Source: Pseudomonas panipatensis (GTDB lineage Bacteria; Pseudomonadota; Gammaproteobacteria; Pseudomonadales; Pseudomonadaceae). Taken from it: a stretch of 64,000 nucleotides of DNA. Below are positions 43,555 through 55,351 of the stretch, piece by piece (within the stretch, counting starts at the first letter, position 1; each line of letters begins with the position of its first letter). The translations under genes and the position numbers were made by a program. The stretch lies in the NCBI RefSeq assembly GCF_900099785.1, contig NZ_FNDS01000017.1, positions 17,194-81,193 on the forward strand, given 5' to 3'. The notes below the pieces were generated by a model. That model was given only the letters and a program-made list of their open reading frames with translations. It did not search any database and was not told the origin of the DNA.

Positions 43555-45582
43555 TCAGGCGACCGCGCCGGTCTCGTAGAACGGCGCCTGGTTGTAGTAG
43601 GTGATGCAGGCTTTCAACTTGTCGCGGGCGCTGGCATCCAGGGTTTCGAAGGCCAGGCCGTAGTTGTAGCTGCCCTCGCCCTGGGTCTGCCATTTCACCC
43701 GCGCCTTGACCGGGAACGGTTGCTGGCGGTCGTACTCGGCACGGTTGTCGCTGGGCTGGCGGATCAGCAATTCCAGGCTATCGCCCTTGCCGGCCTGGAG
43801 CGGCTGGGCGAGCTTGAGGCGGATACCGCTCATGCTGAAGTCGGCGCTGGTGGCGAACTGCTCGCGCCCGCCGTCGCGCACTTCCACCATCAGGTTCTGC
43901 ATCACCCGCGGGGTCTTGCGCTGGTCGTCCGGCGCCGGCACCACGGTCTGCAGGCTGTCGAAATGGAAGCTCTGCATGACCTGGCGCAGGCGTTCGGATA
44001 CCTGGTGCAGATCGGCGCTGACCACGCCGGTGGTGTGGATCTGCGCGGTGTTCTCTTCCAGGGTGTGCATCAGTTCGCCGAGACGCGATTCGAGCTGCGC
44101 CAGCTTGCCCATCTGGTGGCTGCTGACGGCGGAGATTTCCTTGGCCAGGCCGGCGTTGTGCTCGATGTCCTGGAGGATCAGGGCGAACACTTGATTGGCA
44201 CCTTCGGCCTTGGACATGCCCTGGTGGGTGCGCTCGATGATGCCGTCCATGGCGCGGGTGTTGTTCTCCACCAGCGCCGCCAGGTTGCCGATGATGCCGT
44301 TGATGGTGTTGGTCGCTTCGCCGGCGCGGGTGGCCAGGCCGCGCACTTCGTCGGCGACCACCGCGAAGCCACGCCCGGCCTCGCCGGCGCGGGCCGCTTC
44401 GATGGCCGCGTTGAGGGCCAGCAGGTTGGTCTGGTCGGTGATCCCGCTGATGGTCGCGGTGATCGCCTGGATCTGCCGGCTGGCTTCGCCCAGGGCGTGG
44501 ATTTGCTGGCCGGCGGCCTGCACTTCAGTGACCGCGCGGGCCATTTCTTCGATGTTGCCGCGGATCGCCTGCACGCCTTCGGCGGCGCGCGAACGCGATT
44601 GGCTGGCGCGGTCGCTGACGGTCTGCGACAGCTCCAGCACCGAGCTGGAGGTGGCGGCGAGTTCGCTGGTGGCCTCGCGCACCTCCGCCGAGCGTTGTTC
44701 CTGGATGCGCGAGCTGCCGGTGATGCGTTGCGAGATGTCGGCGATCTGGAAGGATGACTGACCGATCTGGCGCGACTCCTGGTCGATCCGGCGCATGTGC
44801 CCGGCCAGCGCCTCGACCATCGCCTGCATGCTGCCGAGCAGGCTGTCGCCACGCTGCGAGCGGTCGTGGATGGGAATCTCCAGCTGACCGTCGGCGACAC
44901 TGCGCGCGACCGCCACGGCGTAGGCTGGCTCGTTGCCGAGCAGTTGGATCAGGCGGCGATAGAGATACAGGCAACCGCCGAGCAGCAGCACCAGGGCGAG
45001 CAAGGCGATGCCGTTGCTGATCCAGGCGATCATGCGCCGTTCGGCGGCCTGCCCGGCGTTGGCCGTCGCGACCGCATCGCCGAGTTGCTGGGCCATGCTT
45101 TCCATGCGGTTGGCCAGTTGTTCGGAAAGCGCGTCGAAACCGTCGGCGCCCTTCATCAGCGCGTTACCGGCGTCGCGGCCCTGGTGCACGTAGAGGTTGG
45201 CCATGCGCTCGCCCGTGGCATAGAGGCGATCGATGCTGCTGCCGGCCTCGTCGATGGAAGCCTGCATCTGCGGCGCCAGTGTGCGCAGACGCGCCAGCTC
45301 CTGATGCGCGGCGCTCTGTTCGGCCCTGGCTTCGCTGTAGTCGTCGGAACCGACCGCCGAGGCGTCGGTGAGGAACTGCTGGATCTGCACCACGTGGTAG
45401 CGCACGTCCTTGAAGGCCAGAGAGGCCTCCTGCAGACGCAACTGCTCGGCGCTGGCCACGCTCAAGGCGTGGTTGCCGTACCAGAGCAGCCCGTTGCCGA
45501 GCAGCAGCACGAAAGTGATCGTGGCCGTCATCGACGACAGCAGACGTTTCAGGGAGGTATTCGACGCGTGGGGCTGAGGCAT
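43555..45582 (-). CDS. Methyl-accepting chemotaxis protein with C-terminal PilZ domain
   Basis: The 675-residue receptor has one helix at about 15-35 ([18 protein letters not shown]), a helical periplasmic domain to about 185, a second helix ([18 protein letters not shown]), HAMP, and the signalling domain with the usual [18 protein letters not shown] tip. The last 110 residues are PilZ-like: [29 protein letters not shown] and YNYGLAFE. PilZ binds c-di-GMP, so taxis output may depend on it. ATG 45582 is 8 nt from AGG. A FliA-type promoter lies about 215 bp upstream. Confidence 0.9.
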   Translation of the reverse strand: MPQPHASNTSLKRLLSSMTATITFVLLLGNGLLWYGNHALSVASAEQLRLQEASLAFKDVRYHVVQIQQFLTDASAVGSDDYSEARAEQSAAHQELARLRTLAPQMQASIDEAGSSIDRLYATGERMANLYVHQGRDAGNALMKGADGFDALSEQLANRMESMAQQLGDAVATANAGQAAERRMIAWISNGIALLALVLLLGGCLYLYRRLIQLLGNEPAYAVAVARSVADGQLEIPIHDRSQRGDSLLGSMQAMVEALAGHMRRIDQESRQIGQSSFQIADISQRITGSSRIQEQRSAEVREATSELAATSSSVLELSQTVSDRASQSRSRAAEGVQAIRGNIEEMARAVTEVQAAGQQIHALGEASRQIQAITATISGITDQTNLLALNAAIEAARAGEAGRGFAVVADEVRGLATRAGEATNTINGIIGNLAALVENNTRAMDGIIERTHQGMSKAEGANQVFALILQDIEHNAGLAKEISAVSSHQMGKLAQLESRLGELMHTLEENTAQIHTTGVVSADLHQVSERLRQVMQSFHFDSLQTVVPAPDDQRKTPRVMQNLMVEVRDGGREQFATSADFSMSGIRLKLAQPLQAGKGDSLELLIRQPSDNRAEYDRQQPFPVKARVKWQTQGEGSYNYGLAFETLDASARDKLKACITYYNQAPFYETGAVA

Positions 45583-46161
45583 GACCATTACCTGTTGCAG
45601 AAACCTGTGGCGGCCGCTGGGCCGATAATGCTGGGGGCACAGTCCATTGCGCGTTGCACGCGGCGACGCCGCGCGGCGCGGCGCGGCGCGGTGGCGAGCG
45701 CGAGTTGGCGGCGGATCGGGGAGCCTGCGGTATTTCCTGGCGCCTTTGCCTGGCTGCCGGCGTATCGGGTAGGAAATGTCCGTAAGAATATCATGGCCAT
45801 CGGCAGCTAGGCCGCGTTCTTGAGCAGCGCGAGGGCTTTTTCTGCCGCTTGCGCTCATGTAGCCGGCGCCTTCCGGGCGCAGCCTTGGGGGAAGCCTACG
45901 ACACCCCCGGCGAGAAATTTCCGGCAGCCTCGGGCGAATGAGCAGGCCACTCATCCGTTGGTACGCCGACATTTGGTCGGCGGTATTCCAGAATTTCCGC
46001 TCAGCCAGCACCGCGTCGAAGGGGCTTTCCGCGTGCTGGCGCGCTCATCCTGGTGCCCTTTCCACCTCGCAGCCTGGCCACAGAAGCACCGAAATCCCTA
46101 AGCAGAATCTCTATCTCGGGGCTTTCCGAGACGCACGCAGATGCCTCTTGCGAATCAAGTA
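45583..46161. other. Long intergenic region without a supported gene
   Basis: About 580 bp between the PilZ chemoreceptor and the first GntR operator. Open frames here are short and without family likeness. It contains a repetitive GC tract at 45,660-45,690 (GGCGCGGCGCGGCGCGG) and the FliA-like promoter for the chemoreceptor. Confidence 0.5.
45797..45823 (-). promoter_or_regulatory. FliA (sigma-28)-type promoter for the chemoreceptor
   Basis: On the minus strand TCAAG (45,823-45,819) is followed after 14 bp by GCCGATGG (45,804-45,797), close to the TCAAG-N14/15-GCCGATA form used by Pseudomonas flagellar and chemotaxis genes. It points toward the MCP-PilZ gene. Confidence 0.5.
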
Positions 46162-46177
46162 TTATGGTATACCATAA
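46162..46177. promoter_or_regulatory. GntR operator 1 (perfect palindrome)
   Basis: TTATGGTATACCATAA is a perfect 16-bp palindrome 45 bp before the first catabolic gene. It is the best of six related sites in 46-63 kb and defines the motif. Confidence 0.75.
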
Positions 46178-46221
46178 GACACCAATAGCCCCTCATCAGC
46201 CCCAGACTCAAGGAGCACCCC

Positions 46222-46812
46222 ATGAGCTTCGAGATCCGCAAGATCGTCACCTACTCCGAAGAAACCTTCATCGAGGGCGGCAAGGCCGCCGATAAGCCGG
46301 TCACCATGGTCGGCCTGGCGGTGGTGATCAAGAACCCGTGGCTGGGCCGCGGCTTCGTCGAGGACCTGAAACCGGAAATCAAGGCCAACTGCTCCGACCT
46401 CGGCGCGCTGATGGTCGAGCGCCTGACCGCCGCCATCGGCGGTGCCGCGCGCATCGAAGCCTACGGCAAGGCCGCGGTGGTCGGCGCCGATGGCGAGATC
46501 GAGCACGCCTCGGCGGTGATTCACACCCTGCGTTTCGGCAACCACTACCGCGAGGCGGTGAAGGCCAAGAGCTACCTGAGCTTCACCAACAAGCGCGGCG
46601 GTCCGGGCACCTCGATCCAGATCCCGATGATGCACAAGGACGACGAAGGCCTGCGCTCGCACTACATCACCCTGGAAATGCAGATCGAAGACGCCCCGCG
46701 CGCCGACGAGATTATTGTGGTCCTCGGCGCCGCCGACGGTGGCCGCCTGCATCCGCGCATCGGCAACCGCTACATCGACCTGGAAGAGCTCGCCGCCGAG
46801 AAGGCGCAGTGA
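46222..46812 (+). CDS. DUF1185 / 'amino acid synthesis' family protein
   Basis: The 196-residue protein belongs to PF06684 (DUF1185), a family with a chorismate-mutase-like fold and no proven reaction. Recognisable parts are IRKIVTYSEETFIEGG, VIKNPWLGRGFVEDL and RIEAYGKAAVVGADGEIEHA. It heads the operon DUF1185-hydrolase-ALDH-flavin reductase, behind GntR operator 1. The fold resembles that of RutC/YjgF proteins, which clean up reactive intermediates in pyrimidine ring cleavage, so a similar role is possible (inference). AGGAGC precedes the start. Confidence 0.8.
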   Translation: MSFEIRKIVTYSEETFIEGGKAADKPVTMVGLAVVIKNPWLGRGFVEDLKPEIKANCSDLGALMVERLTAAIGGAARIEAYGKAAVVGADGEIEHASAVIHTLRFGNHYREAVKAKSYLSFTNKRGGPGTSIQIPMMHKDDEGLRSHYITLEMQIEDAPRADEIIVVLGAADGGRLHPRIGNRYIDLEELAAEKAQ

Positions 46813-46826
46813 GCGGGAGCAGCGGC

Positions 46827-47660
46827 ATGACTATGCTCAGCCCTCAGCAGACACCGGCCGGCACCAGCTACCTGGTGACCGGCCAGGGCGAGCCCGTGGT
46901 GCTGATCCACGGGGTCGGCCTGAACAAGGAAATGTGGGGCGGGCAGATCGTCGGCCTGGCCCCGCACTTCCAGGTGATCGCCTACGACATGCTCGGCCAC
47001 GGCGCCAGCCCGCGCCCGGCCTCGGGCACGGCGCTGGAGGCCTATGCCGACCAGTTGTTCGAGCTGCTGGAGCATCTCGACCTGCCGCGCGCGACCATCA
47101 TCGGTTTCTCCATGGGCGGCCTGGTGGCGCGTGCCTTCGCCCTCAAGCATGCACAGCGCACTGCTGCCCTGGTGATCCTCAACAGTGTGTTCAACCGCAC
47201 GCCGGAACAGCGCGCCGGGGTCATCGCGCGCACCGCCCAGGCCGCCCAGCATGGCCCGGACGCCAATGCCGAGGCGGCGCTGTCGCGCTGGTTCAGCCGC
47301 GAATACCAGGCGGCCAACCCGGCGCAGATCGCGGCGATCCGGCAAACCCTTGCCAGCAACGATCCGCAGGGGTATCTGACCACCTATGAGCTGTTCGCCA
47401 CCCAGGACATGTACCGCGCCGACCAACTGGGCGACATCCGCGTGCCGACCCTGGTCGCCACCGGCGAACTCGATCCCGGCTCGACGCCGGAGATGGCCCG
47501 CCAACTGGCCGCACACATACCCGGCGCCGAGACGGTGGTGCTGGACGAACAACGGCACATGATGCCGGTGGAGTCGCCGCGCCTGGTCAACCAGATGCTG
47601 CTGGACTTCCTCCACCGCGCTCAGGCCTCCCGCCATTCAGTAGAGGGGAACGTCGCATGA
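46827..47660 (+). CDS. Alpha/beta hydrolase
   Basis: The 277-residue hydrolase has oxyanion motif LIHGVGLNKEMW, the nucleophile elbow GFSMGGL, acid ELDPGSTPE and the final His in DEQRHMMPVESP. It resembles 3-oxoadipate enol-lactonase and RutD relatives, acting on small esters, lactones or carbamates. It begins 15 bp after the DUF1185 gene and overlaps the dehydrogenase by ATGA. In this operon it would hydrolyse the product of ring or bond cleavage by the monooxygenase. Confidence 0.88.
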   Translation: MTMLSPQQTPAGTSYLVTGQGEPVVLIHGVGLNKEMWGGQIVGLAPHFQVIAYDMLGHGASPRPASGTALEAYADQLFELLEHLDLPRATIIGFSMGGLVARAFALKHAQRTAALVILNSVFNRTPEQRAGVIARTAQAAQHGPDANAEAALSRWFSREYQAANPAQIAAIRQTLASNDPQGYLTTYELFATQDMYRADQLGDIRVPTLVATGELDPGSTPEMARQLAAHIPGAETVVLDEQRHMMPVESPRLVNQMLLDFLHRAQASRHSVEGNVA

Positions 47661-49138
47661 CGCTCGCGCGCTTCCAGATGTGCATCGACGGCCAATGGGT
47701 CGATGCGCTCTCCGGCAAGACCTTTCACAGCCTGAACCCGGCCCTGGGCGAAGCCTGGGCCGAACTGCCCGACGCCGACGAAGCCGATGTCGAGCGCGCC
47801 GTGCAGGCCGCCCAGCGCGCCTTCGAGGCGCCGGCCTGGCGCGGCCTCAGCGCGACCGCGCGGGGCAAGCTGCTGCGCCGCCTGGGCGACCTGATCGGCG
47901 CGCGCAAGGAAGAGCTGGCGCAACTGGAAAGCCGCGACAACGGCAAGCTGATCCGCGAGACCCGCGGCCAGGTCGGCTATCTGCCGGAGTTCTTCCACTA
48001 CACCGCCGGCCTGGCCGACAAGCTCGAAGGCGGCACCCTGCCGCTGGATAAGCCGGACATGTTCGCCTACACGGTGCACGAACCGATCGGCGTGGTGGCC
48101 GGGATCATTCCCTGGAACAGCCCGCTGTACCTGACGGCGATCAAGCTGGCGCCGGCCCTGGCGGCCGGCAACACCATCGTCCTCAAACCTTCCGAGCACG
48201 CCTCGGCGACCATTCTCGAACTGGCCCGCCTGGCCCTAGAAGCCGGCTTCCCGGCCGGGGTGGTCAACGTGGTCACCGGCTACGGGCCGAGCACCGGCGC
48301 GGCGCTGACCCGCCATCCGCTGGTGCGCAAGATCGCCTTCACCGGCGGCGCCGCCACGGCCCGCCACGTGGTGCGCAGCAGCGCCGAGAACTTCGCCAAG
48401 CTGTCGCTGGAGCTGGGCGGCAAGTCGCCGAACATCATCTTCGCCGACGCCGATCTGGAGAGCGCGGTGAACGGCGCCGTGGCCGGCATCTACGCCGCCT
48501 CCGGGCAGAGCTGCGTGGCCGGCTCGCGGCTGCTGGTGCAGGACGCGGTCTACGACGAATTCGTCGCGCGCCTGATCGAACGCGCGCGGCGCATCCGCAT
48601 CGGCAACCCGCAGGACGATGCCAGCGAAATGGGCCCGATGGCCACCGAACAGCAACTGGCGATCGTCGAGCGCATGGTCGCCCAGGCGCAGAGCGAAGGC
48701 GCCACCCTGCTCATGGGCGGCCGCCGCCCGGCGCTGGACGGCAACGGCTGGTACTACGAGCCGACCCTGCTGGCCTGCGCGCGCCATGACCTGACGATCA
48801 TGCAAGAGGAAGTCTTCGGCCCGGTGGCCGCGGTCATCCGCTTCAAGGACGAGGCCGAGGCGCTGGCCATGGCCAACGACTCGCAGTTCGGCCTGGCCGC
48901 CGGCATCTGGACCCGCGACCTCGGCCGCGCCCACCGCCTGGCGCGCGACGTGCGCTCGGGGATCATCTGGGTCAACACCTACCGCGCGGTATCGGCCATG
49001 GCGCCGATCGGCGGCTTCAAGAACAGCGGCTACGGCCGCGAGAGCGGCATCGATTCGGTGCTTGCCTACACCGAACTGAAAACGGTGTGGATCAACCTCT
49101 CGCCAGCGCCCATGCCCGACCCCTTCGTGATGCGTTGA
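47657..49138 (+). CDS. NAD(P)-dependent aldehyde dehydrogenase
   Basis: The 493-residue enzyme is a full-length ALDH. The cofactor region IIPWNSPLYL, catalytic Glu in LELGGKSPN, catalytic Cys in ASGQSCVAGSR and the EEVFGPVAAV block are present. It starts in the hydrolase stop codon and precedes a flavin reductase by 13 bp. It should oxidise an aldehyde made downstream of the monooxygenase and hydrolase. Substrate cannot be told from sequence. Confidence 0.93.
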   Translation: MTLARFQMCIDGQWVDALSGKTFHSLNPALGEAWAELPDADEADVERAVQAAQRAFEAPAWRGLSATARGKLLRRLGDLIGARKEELAQLESRDNGKLIRETRGQVGYLPEFFHYTAGLADKLEGGTLPLDKPDMFAYTVHEPIGVVAGIIPWNSPLYLTAIKLAPALAAGNTIVLKPSEHASATILELARLALEAGFPAGVVNVVTGYGPSTGAALTRHPLVRKIAFTGGAATARHVVRSSAENFAKLSLELGGKSPNIIFADADLESAVNGAVAGIYAASGQSCVAGSRLLVQDAVYDEFVARLIERARRIRIGNPQDDASEMGPMATEQQLAIVERMVAQAQSEGATLLMGGRRPALDGNGWYYEPTLLACARHDLTIMQEEVFGPVAAVIRFKDEAEALAMANDSQFGLAAGIWTRDLGRAHRLARDVRSGIIWVNTYRAVSAMAPIGGFKNSGYGRESGIDSVLAYTELKTVWINLSPAPMPDPFVMR

Positions 49139-49151
49139 GAGGCAGGCTGAG

Positions 49152-49637
49152 ATGATCGAACCCGGCATTTACAAAGAAGTCATGGGCTCCTTCCCCTCCG
49201 GCGTCACCGTGGTGACCACGCTGGACGAGGACGGCGGCATCGTCGGCATCACCGCCAGCGCCTTCAGTGCGCTGTCGATCGACCCCGCGCTGGTACTGTT
49301 CTGCCCCAACTACGCCTCGGATACCTACCCGGTGCTGTCGCGCAGCGGCAAGTTCGCCATCCACCTGCTGTGCGCCGATCAGCAGGCCGAAGCCTACGCC
49401 TTCGCCGGCAAGGGCAAGGACAAGGCGCGCGGCATCGAGTGGCACCTCAGCGAGCTGGGCAACCCGCTGCTGAACAAGGCCACGGCGATCATCGAGTGCG
49501 ATCTGTGGCGCGAGTACGACGGCGGCGACCACGCCATCGTGGTCGGCGCGGTGCGCAACCTGATCCTGCCCAAGCAGGAAATGACGCCGATGGTCTATCA
49601 CCGCGGGCGCCTCGGCGCGCTGCCGCAGATCGCCTGA
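49152..49637 (+). CDS. Flavin reductase-like protein, copy 1
   Basis: The 161-residue FMN-binding split-barrel protein starts YKEVMGSFPSGVTVVTTL and has TASAFSALSIDPALVLFC, the core of NAD(P)H:flavin reductases that feed two-component monooxygenases. It ends the first operon and is followed by a strong terminator. A second, closely similar gene of identical length lies at 59.6 kb, both behind GntR operators. Either could supply FMNH2 to the LLM monooxygenase at 62.3 kb. Confidence 0.9.
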   Translation: MIEPGIYKEVMGSFPSGVTVVTTLDEDGGIVGITASAFSALSIDPALVLFCPNYASDTYPVLSRSGKFAIHLLCADQQAEAYAFAGKGKDKARGIEWHLSELGNPLLNKATAIIECDLWREYDGGDHAIVVGAVRNLILPKQEMTPMVYHRGRLGALPQIA

Positions 49638-49648
49638 TGTCCCTTGCG

Positions 49649-49688
49649 GGCCGCGCACCATCCCACTCTCGGTAGCGGCCCTTTTTTA
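49649..49688 (+). terminator. Terminator after flavin reductase copy 1
   Basis: GGGCCGC pairs with GCGGCCC around a 20-nt loop and is followed directly by TTTTTT. A second hairpin without T-run (GCGGCGCC / GGCGCCGC) follows at about 49,697-49,723, just before the next gene. Confidence 0.75.
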
Positions 49689-49743
49689 TCGATGTCGCGG
49701 CGCCGCCGGCAAGGGGCGCCGCCGCTGGCAGGAGAAAGCTCGC

Positions 49744-50133
49744 ATGAGCAACGAAAAATACGCCAGGGGCCTGGCGATCCGCACCCAGGTGCTGGGCGAG
49801 GCCTATGTACAGCGTTCGCTGGAAAACGCCGACGACTTCAGCCGGCCGCTGCAGGAACTGGTCACCGAGTACTGCTGGGGCCACGTCTGGGGCCGGGACG
49901 GCTTATCGCTGAAAGAACGCAGCATGATAAACTTGGCGATGATTTCAGCGCTCAACCGGCCGCATGAACTCAAGCTTCACATCCGTGGCGCCCTGCGCAA
50001 CGGCCTCAGTCGCGAGCAGATCCGTGAAATACTGCTGCAGGTCGGCATCTACTGTGGCGTACCGGCGGCGGTGGACAGCTTCCGCCTCGCTCGCGAGGCC
50101 TTCGCCGAAGCCGATGCGGAACAACAAGGTTGA
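49744..50133 (+). CDS. Carboxymuconolactone decarboxylase-like protein
   Basis: The 129-residue all-helical protein matches the CMD family (PcaC type): QELVTEYCWGHVWGRDGL, LKERSMINLAMISALNR, ELKLHIRGALRNGLSREQ and LQVGIYCGVPAAVDSF. In PcaC the protein removes CO2 from a muconolactone; other members are peroxidatic, but the CxxC of AhpD is absent here. It has an AGGAG site and follows a terminator, so expression from the upstream operon would be reduced. It probably handles a late lactone or acid in the pathway. Confidence 0.85.
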   Translation: MSNEKYARGLAIRTQVLGEAYVQRSLENADDFSRPLQELVTEYCWGHVWGRDGLSLKERSMINLAMISALNRPHELKLHIRGALRNGLSREQIREILLQVGIYCGVPAAVDSFRLAREAFAEADAEQQG

Positions 50134-50210
50134 GCGCTGTCCCAGCCCGATGCGGCCCCTAGCCGGGCCTCACGTTCCTCCTACGGACAGCCAATAACAG
50201 AGCGGACCCT

Positions 50211-51531
<1,321 letters not shown>

Positions 51532-51611
51532 CGCCAACCGCTCCCCGCTCCCGACGAATCCGACAACCCACGGTGCCATGCCGCGGCAACGCGTGCGAGC
51601 GCTGGCAAACG

Positions 51612-51648
51612 CAGGATGGCGTTGAGCGCAGCGAAACCCATCGATGGA
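51612..51648. repeat. Dispersed repeat copy
   Basis: GCAGGATGGCGTTGAGCGCA followed by GCGAAACCCATCGATGG is a diverged copy of the GTAGGATGGGT element, placed between the convergent NUDIX and DUF1330 genes. Confidence 0.5.
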
Positions 51649-51674
51649 TCTCGCCAGCGCCCGCCGCGGCCCCG

Positions 51675-51962
51675 TCACAAGCCCTCGACGATGATCACTT
51701 CGGCGCGCGCCGCGCCCTGGCGCTGGGCGCAGGCCGCCTGATACTCCGCCGAGCGGTAGCAGGCCAGCGCCTGCTCGTAGGAAGCGAACTCGATGACCAC
51801 GCTGCGCTGCGGTGTCGGCCGTCCTTCCAGCGCCTCGGAGCGTCCGCCCCTGGCCAGCAGGCGCCCGCCATACTGAGCGAAGGCCGCCGGGGCCAGTTGC
51901 GTATAGGCGCTGTATTGCTGCGGGTCGGTGACGTCGACGTGGGCGATCCAATAGGCCTTCAT
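51675..51962 (-). CDS. DUF1330 family protein
   Basis: The 95-residue protein is a dimeric alpha-beta-barrel-type DUF1330 member: YWIAHVDVTDPQQYSAYTQ, FAQYGGRLLARGGRSEALEG, RSVVIEFASYEQALACYRS. Its start lies 34 bp from GntR operator 2, which it shares with the divergent ribBX gene. The fold is common among monooxygenase-like and lyase-like small proteins, but no reaction is known for this family. Confidence 0.8.
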   Translation of the reverse strand: MKAYWIAHVDVTDPQQYSAYTQLAPAAFAQYGGRLLARGGRSEALEGRPTPQRSVVIEFASYEQALACYRSAEYQAACAQRQGAARAEVIIVEGL

Positions 51963-51995
51963 GGGAAATCCTCTGTGGCTGTCGAATAATCGGTA

Positions 51996-52011
51996 TTATG
52001 GTATACCACAA
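51996..52011. promoter_or_regulatory. GntR operator 2
   Basis: TTATGGTATACCACAA lies between divergent DUF1330 and ribBX and can control both. Confidence 0.7.
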
Positions 52012-52041
52012 TTATCCGCCAACCACTGCACGGAACCGACC

Positions 52042-53151
<1,110 letters not shown>

Positions 53152-53210
53152 AAAATGCCCGGCGCGACGACCGTTCGCGCCGGTATTCAGGGCAAAGGCT
53201 TGCACAAAGT

Positions 53211-53224
53211 TTGGAATACCATAA
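53211..53224. promoter_or_regulatory. GntR operator 3 (one good half-site)
   Basis: TTGGAATACCATAA keeps the right half (TACCATAA) of the palindrome; the left half is diverged. It stands 163 bp before the ABC transporter genes. Confidence 0.5.
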
Positions 53225-53387
53225 TATGACATTCCGTAGGCCGACGATTGTCGCGGCGCCCCCGCCAGGGACAGCCTGAACAACGCACCGGACACGGCCG
53301 ACCCTGTAGGCCCGATTGGCCTGACTGCTCCTGATGAGCGGGCACAACGACCCGCTCGCGTACAAACACAACAACGAGGGCATGCAC

Positions 53388-54413
53388 ATGGTTTTCAAGA
53401 AACGCGCAGCAGCGGCGATGATCGCCGCCGTTCTGGGTCTGGCCGGCGGCATCGCCAGCGCGGCTGACAGCGTCAGCTTCGTCAGCTGGGGCGGCACCAC
53501 CCAGGACGCACAGAAACAGGCCTGGGCCGATCCCTTCAGCGCCACCAGCGGCATCCACGTGGTACAGGACGGGCCGACCGACTACGGCAAACTCAAAGCC
53601 ATGGTCGAGAGCGGCAACGTGCAGTGGGACGTGGTTGACGTCGAGGCCGACTTCGCCCTGCGCGCCGCCAGCGAGGGTCTGCTCGAACCGCTGGACTTCA
53701 AGGTGATCGATCGCAGCAAGATCGACCCGCGCTTCGCCTCCGACCACGGCGTCGGCTCGTTCTACTTCTCCTTCGTGCTCGGCTACAACCAAGGCAAGCT
53801 CGGCGGTCACGCGCCGCAGGACTGGACCGCGTTGTTCGACACCAAGACCTACCCCGGCAAGCGCGCCCTGTACAAATGGCCGAGCCCCGGCGTGCTGGAG
53901 CTGGCCCTGCTGGCCGATGGCGTGCCGGCCGACAAGCTCTACCCGCTGGACCTCGACCGCGCCTTCAAGAAGCTCGACAGCATCAAGAAGGACATCGTCT
54001 GGTGGGGCGGCGGCGCCCAGTCGCAGCAACTGCTCGCCTCCGGCGAGGCCAGTCTCGGCCAGTTCTGGAACGGCCGCGTCTATGCCCTGCAGCAGGACGG
54101 CGCGCCGGTTGGCGTGAGCTGGAAGCAGAACCTGGTCATGGCCGACTTCCTCGTGGTGCCGAAAGGCTCGAAGAACAAGGACGCGGCCATGAAGCTGATC
54201 GCCCAGGCCGCCAGCGCCAAAGGCCAGGCCGATTTCGCCAACCTCACCGCCTACGCGCCGGTCAACGTCGACAGCGTCAGCCTGCTCAAGCCGGAACTCG
54301 CTCCGAACCTGCCGACCGCCTACGCTAAAGAGCAGATCACGCTCGATTACGCGTACTGGGCCAAGAACGGTCCGGCCATCGCCGCCCGGTGGAACGAATG
54401 GCTGGTCAAGTGA
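53388..54413 (+). CDS. Polyamine-type ABC transporter substrate-binding protein
   Basis: The 341-residue periplasmic protein has a signal peptide (FKKRAAAAMIAAVLGLAGGIASA) and a PotD/PotF-type fold: VSFVSWGGTTQDAQKQAWAD, QWDVVDVEADFALRAASEG, VGSFYFSFVLGYNQGK. ATG 53388 has GAGGG 7 nt upstream; ATG 53382 is also possible. It heads the binding protein-permease-permease-ATPase operon. The family imports polyamines, and related members opines, GABA-like and other cationic compounds; the ligand should be the island's substrate or a precursor. Confidence 0.9.
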   Translation: MVFKKRAAAAMIAAVLGLAGGIASAADSVSFVSWGGTTQDAQKQAWADPFSATSGIHVVQDGPTDYGKLKAMVESGNVQWDVVDVEADFALRAASEGLLEPLDFKVIDRSKIDPRFASDHGVGSFYFSFVLGYNQGKLGGHAPQDWTALFDTKTYPGKRALYKWPSPGVLELALLADGVPADKLYPLDLDRAFKKLDSIKKDIVWWGGGAQSQQLLASGEASLGQFWNGRVYALQQDGAPVGVSWKQNLVMADFLVVPKGSKNKDAAMKLIAQAASAKGQADFANLTAYAPVNVDSVSLLKPELAPNLPTAYAKEQITLDYAYWAKNGPAIAARWNEWLVK

Positions 54414-54415
54414 AA

Positions 54416-55348
54416 ATGGCTGCCGTCGCCTCCCCCTCCGCAAGCCAAGCCGCCGACGCCTCGCGCGTCGGCGGCGCCCCTGGGGCTATTTCGATGAAGC
54501 GCGATGATTCGGCCGCGCGACGCTGGCGCGGTGCCTTGCAACTGCTGCCCGCCCTGCTGTTCATCAGCCTGTTCTTCCTCATCCCGCTGGTCAGCCTGCT
54601 GCTGCGCGGCGTCCTCGAACCCACCCCGGGTCTGCAGAACTACGCCCAGCTGTTCGCCAACTCGGCCTATGCCCGGGTGCTGCTCAACACCTTCTCGGTC
54701 GGCGCCCTGGTCACCCTGATCAGCCTGCTGCTCGGCTTCCCGCTGGCCTGGGCGATCACCCTGGTGCCGCGCGGCTGGGGGCGAGTGTTGCTGAACATCG
54801 TGCTGCTGTCGATGTGGACCAGCCTGCTGGCGCGCACCTACTCCTGGCTGGTGCTGCTGCAGGCCTCGGGAGTGATCAACAAGATACTGATGGCCCTCGG
54901 CCTGATCGATCAGCCGCTGGAGCTGGTGCACAACCTGACCGGCGTGGTGATCGGCATGAGCTACATCATGATTCCGTTCATCGTGCTGCCGTTGCAGGCG
55001 ACCATGTCGGCGATCGACCCGATGGTCCTGCAAGCCGGCTCGATCTGCGGCGCCAGCCCCTGGAGCAACTTCTTCCGGGTGTTCCTGCCACTCTGCCGGC
55101 CGGGGCTGTTCTCCGGCGGTTTGATGGTCTTCGTCATGTCGCTGGGTTACTACGTGACCCCGGCGCTGCTCGGCGGCGCGCAGAACATGATGCTGCCGGA
55201 GTTCATCGTCCAGCAGGTGCAGTCCTTCCTCAACTGGGGAATGGCCAGTGCGGCCGCCGCGCTGCTGATCGTCATCACCCTGGCGCTCTTCTATCTCTAC
55301 CTGAAGCTGCAACCGGAATCGCCGGTCGCCTCGTCCACCGGGAGGTAA
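54416..55348 (+). CDS. ABC transporter permease, PotB type
   Basis: The 310-residue inner-membrane protein has a cytoplasmic N-terminus and about six helices, with the EAA-like loop ICGASPWSNFFRVFLPLCRP. ATG 54416 lies just after the binding-protein stop; GTG 54410 or ATG 54494 are alternatives. First half of the channel for the polyamine-type importer; 3 bp before the second permease. Confidence 0.9.
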   Translation: MAAVASPSASQAADASRVGGAPGAISMKRDDSAARRWRGALQLLPALLFISLFFLIPLVSLLLRGVLEPTPGLQNYAQLFANSAYARVLLNTFSVGALVTLISLLLGFPLAWAITLVPRGWGRVLLNIVLLSMWTSLLARTYSWLVLLQASGVINKILMALGLIDQPLELVHNLTGVVIGMSYIMIPFIVLPLQATMSAIDPMVLQAGSICGASPWSNFFRVFLPLCRPGLFSGGLMVFVMSLGYYVTPALLGGAQNMMLPEFIVQQVQSFLNWGMASAAAALLIVITLALFYLYLKLQPESPVASSTGR

Positions 55349-55351
55349 GCC

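Noticed and set aside
45583..46161. N-terminal extension of the PilZ chemoreceptor into the long upstream frame
   Set aside because: The extension is Arg/Pro-rich, crosses the FliA-type promoter, and precedes the natural membrane start.
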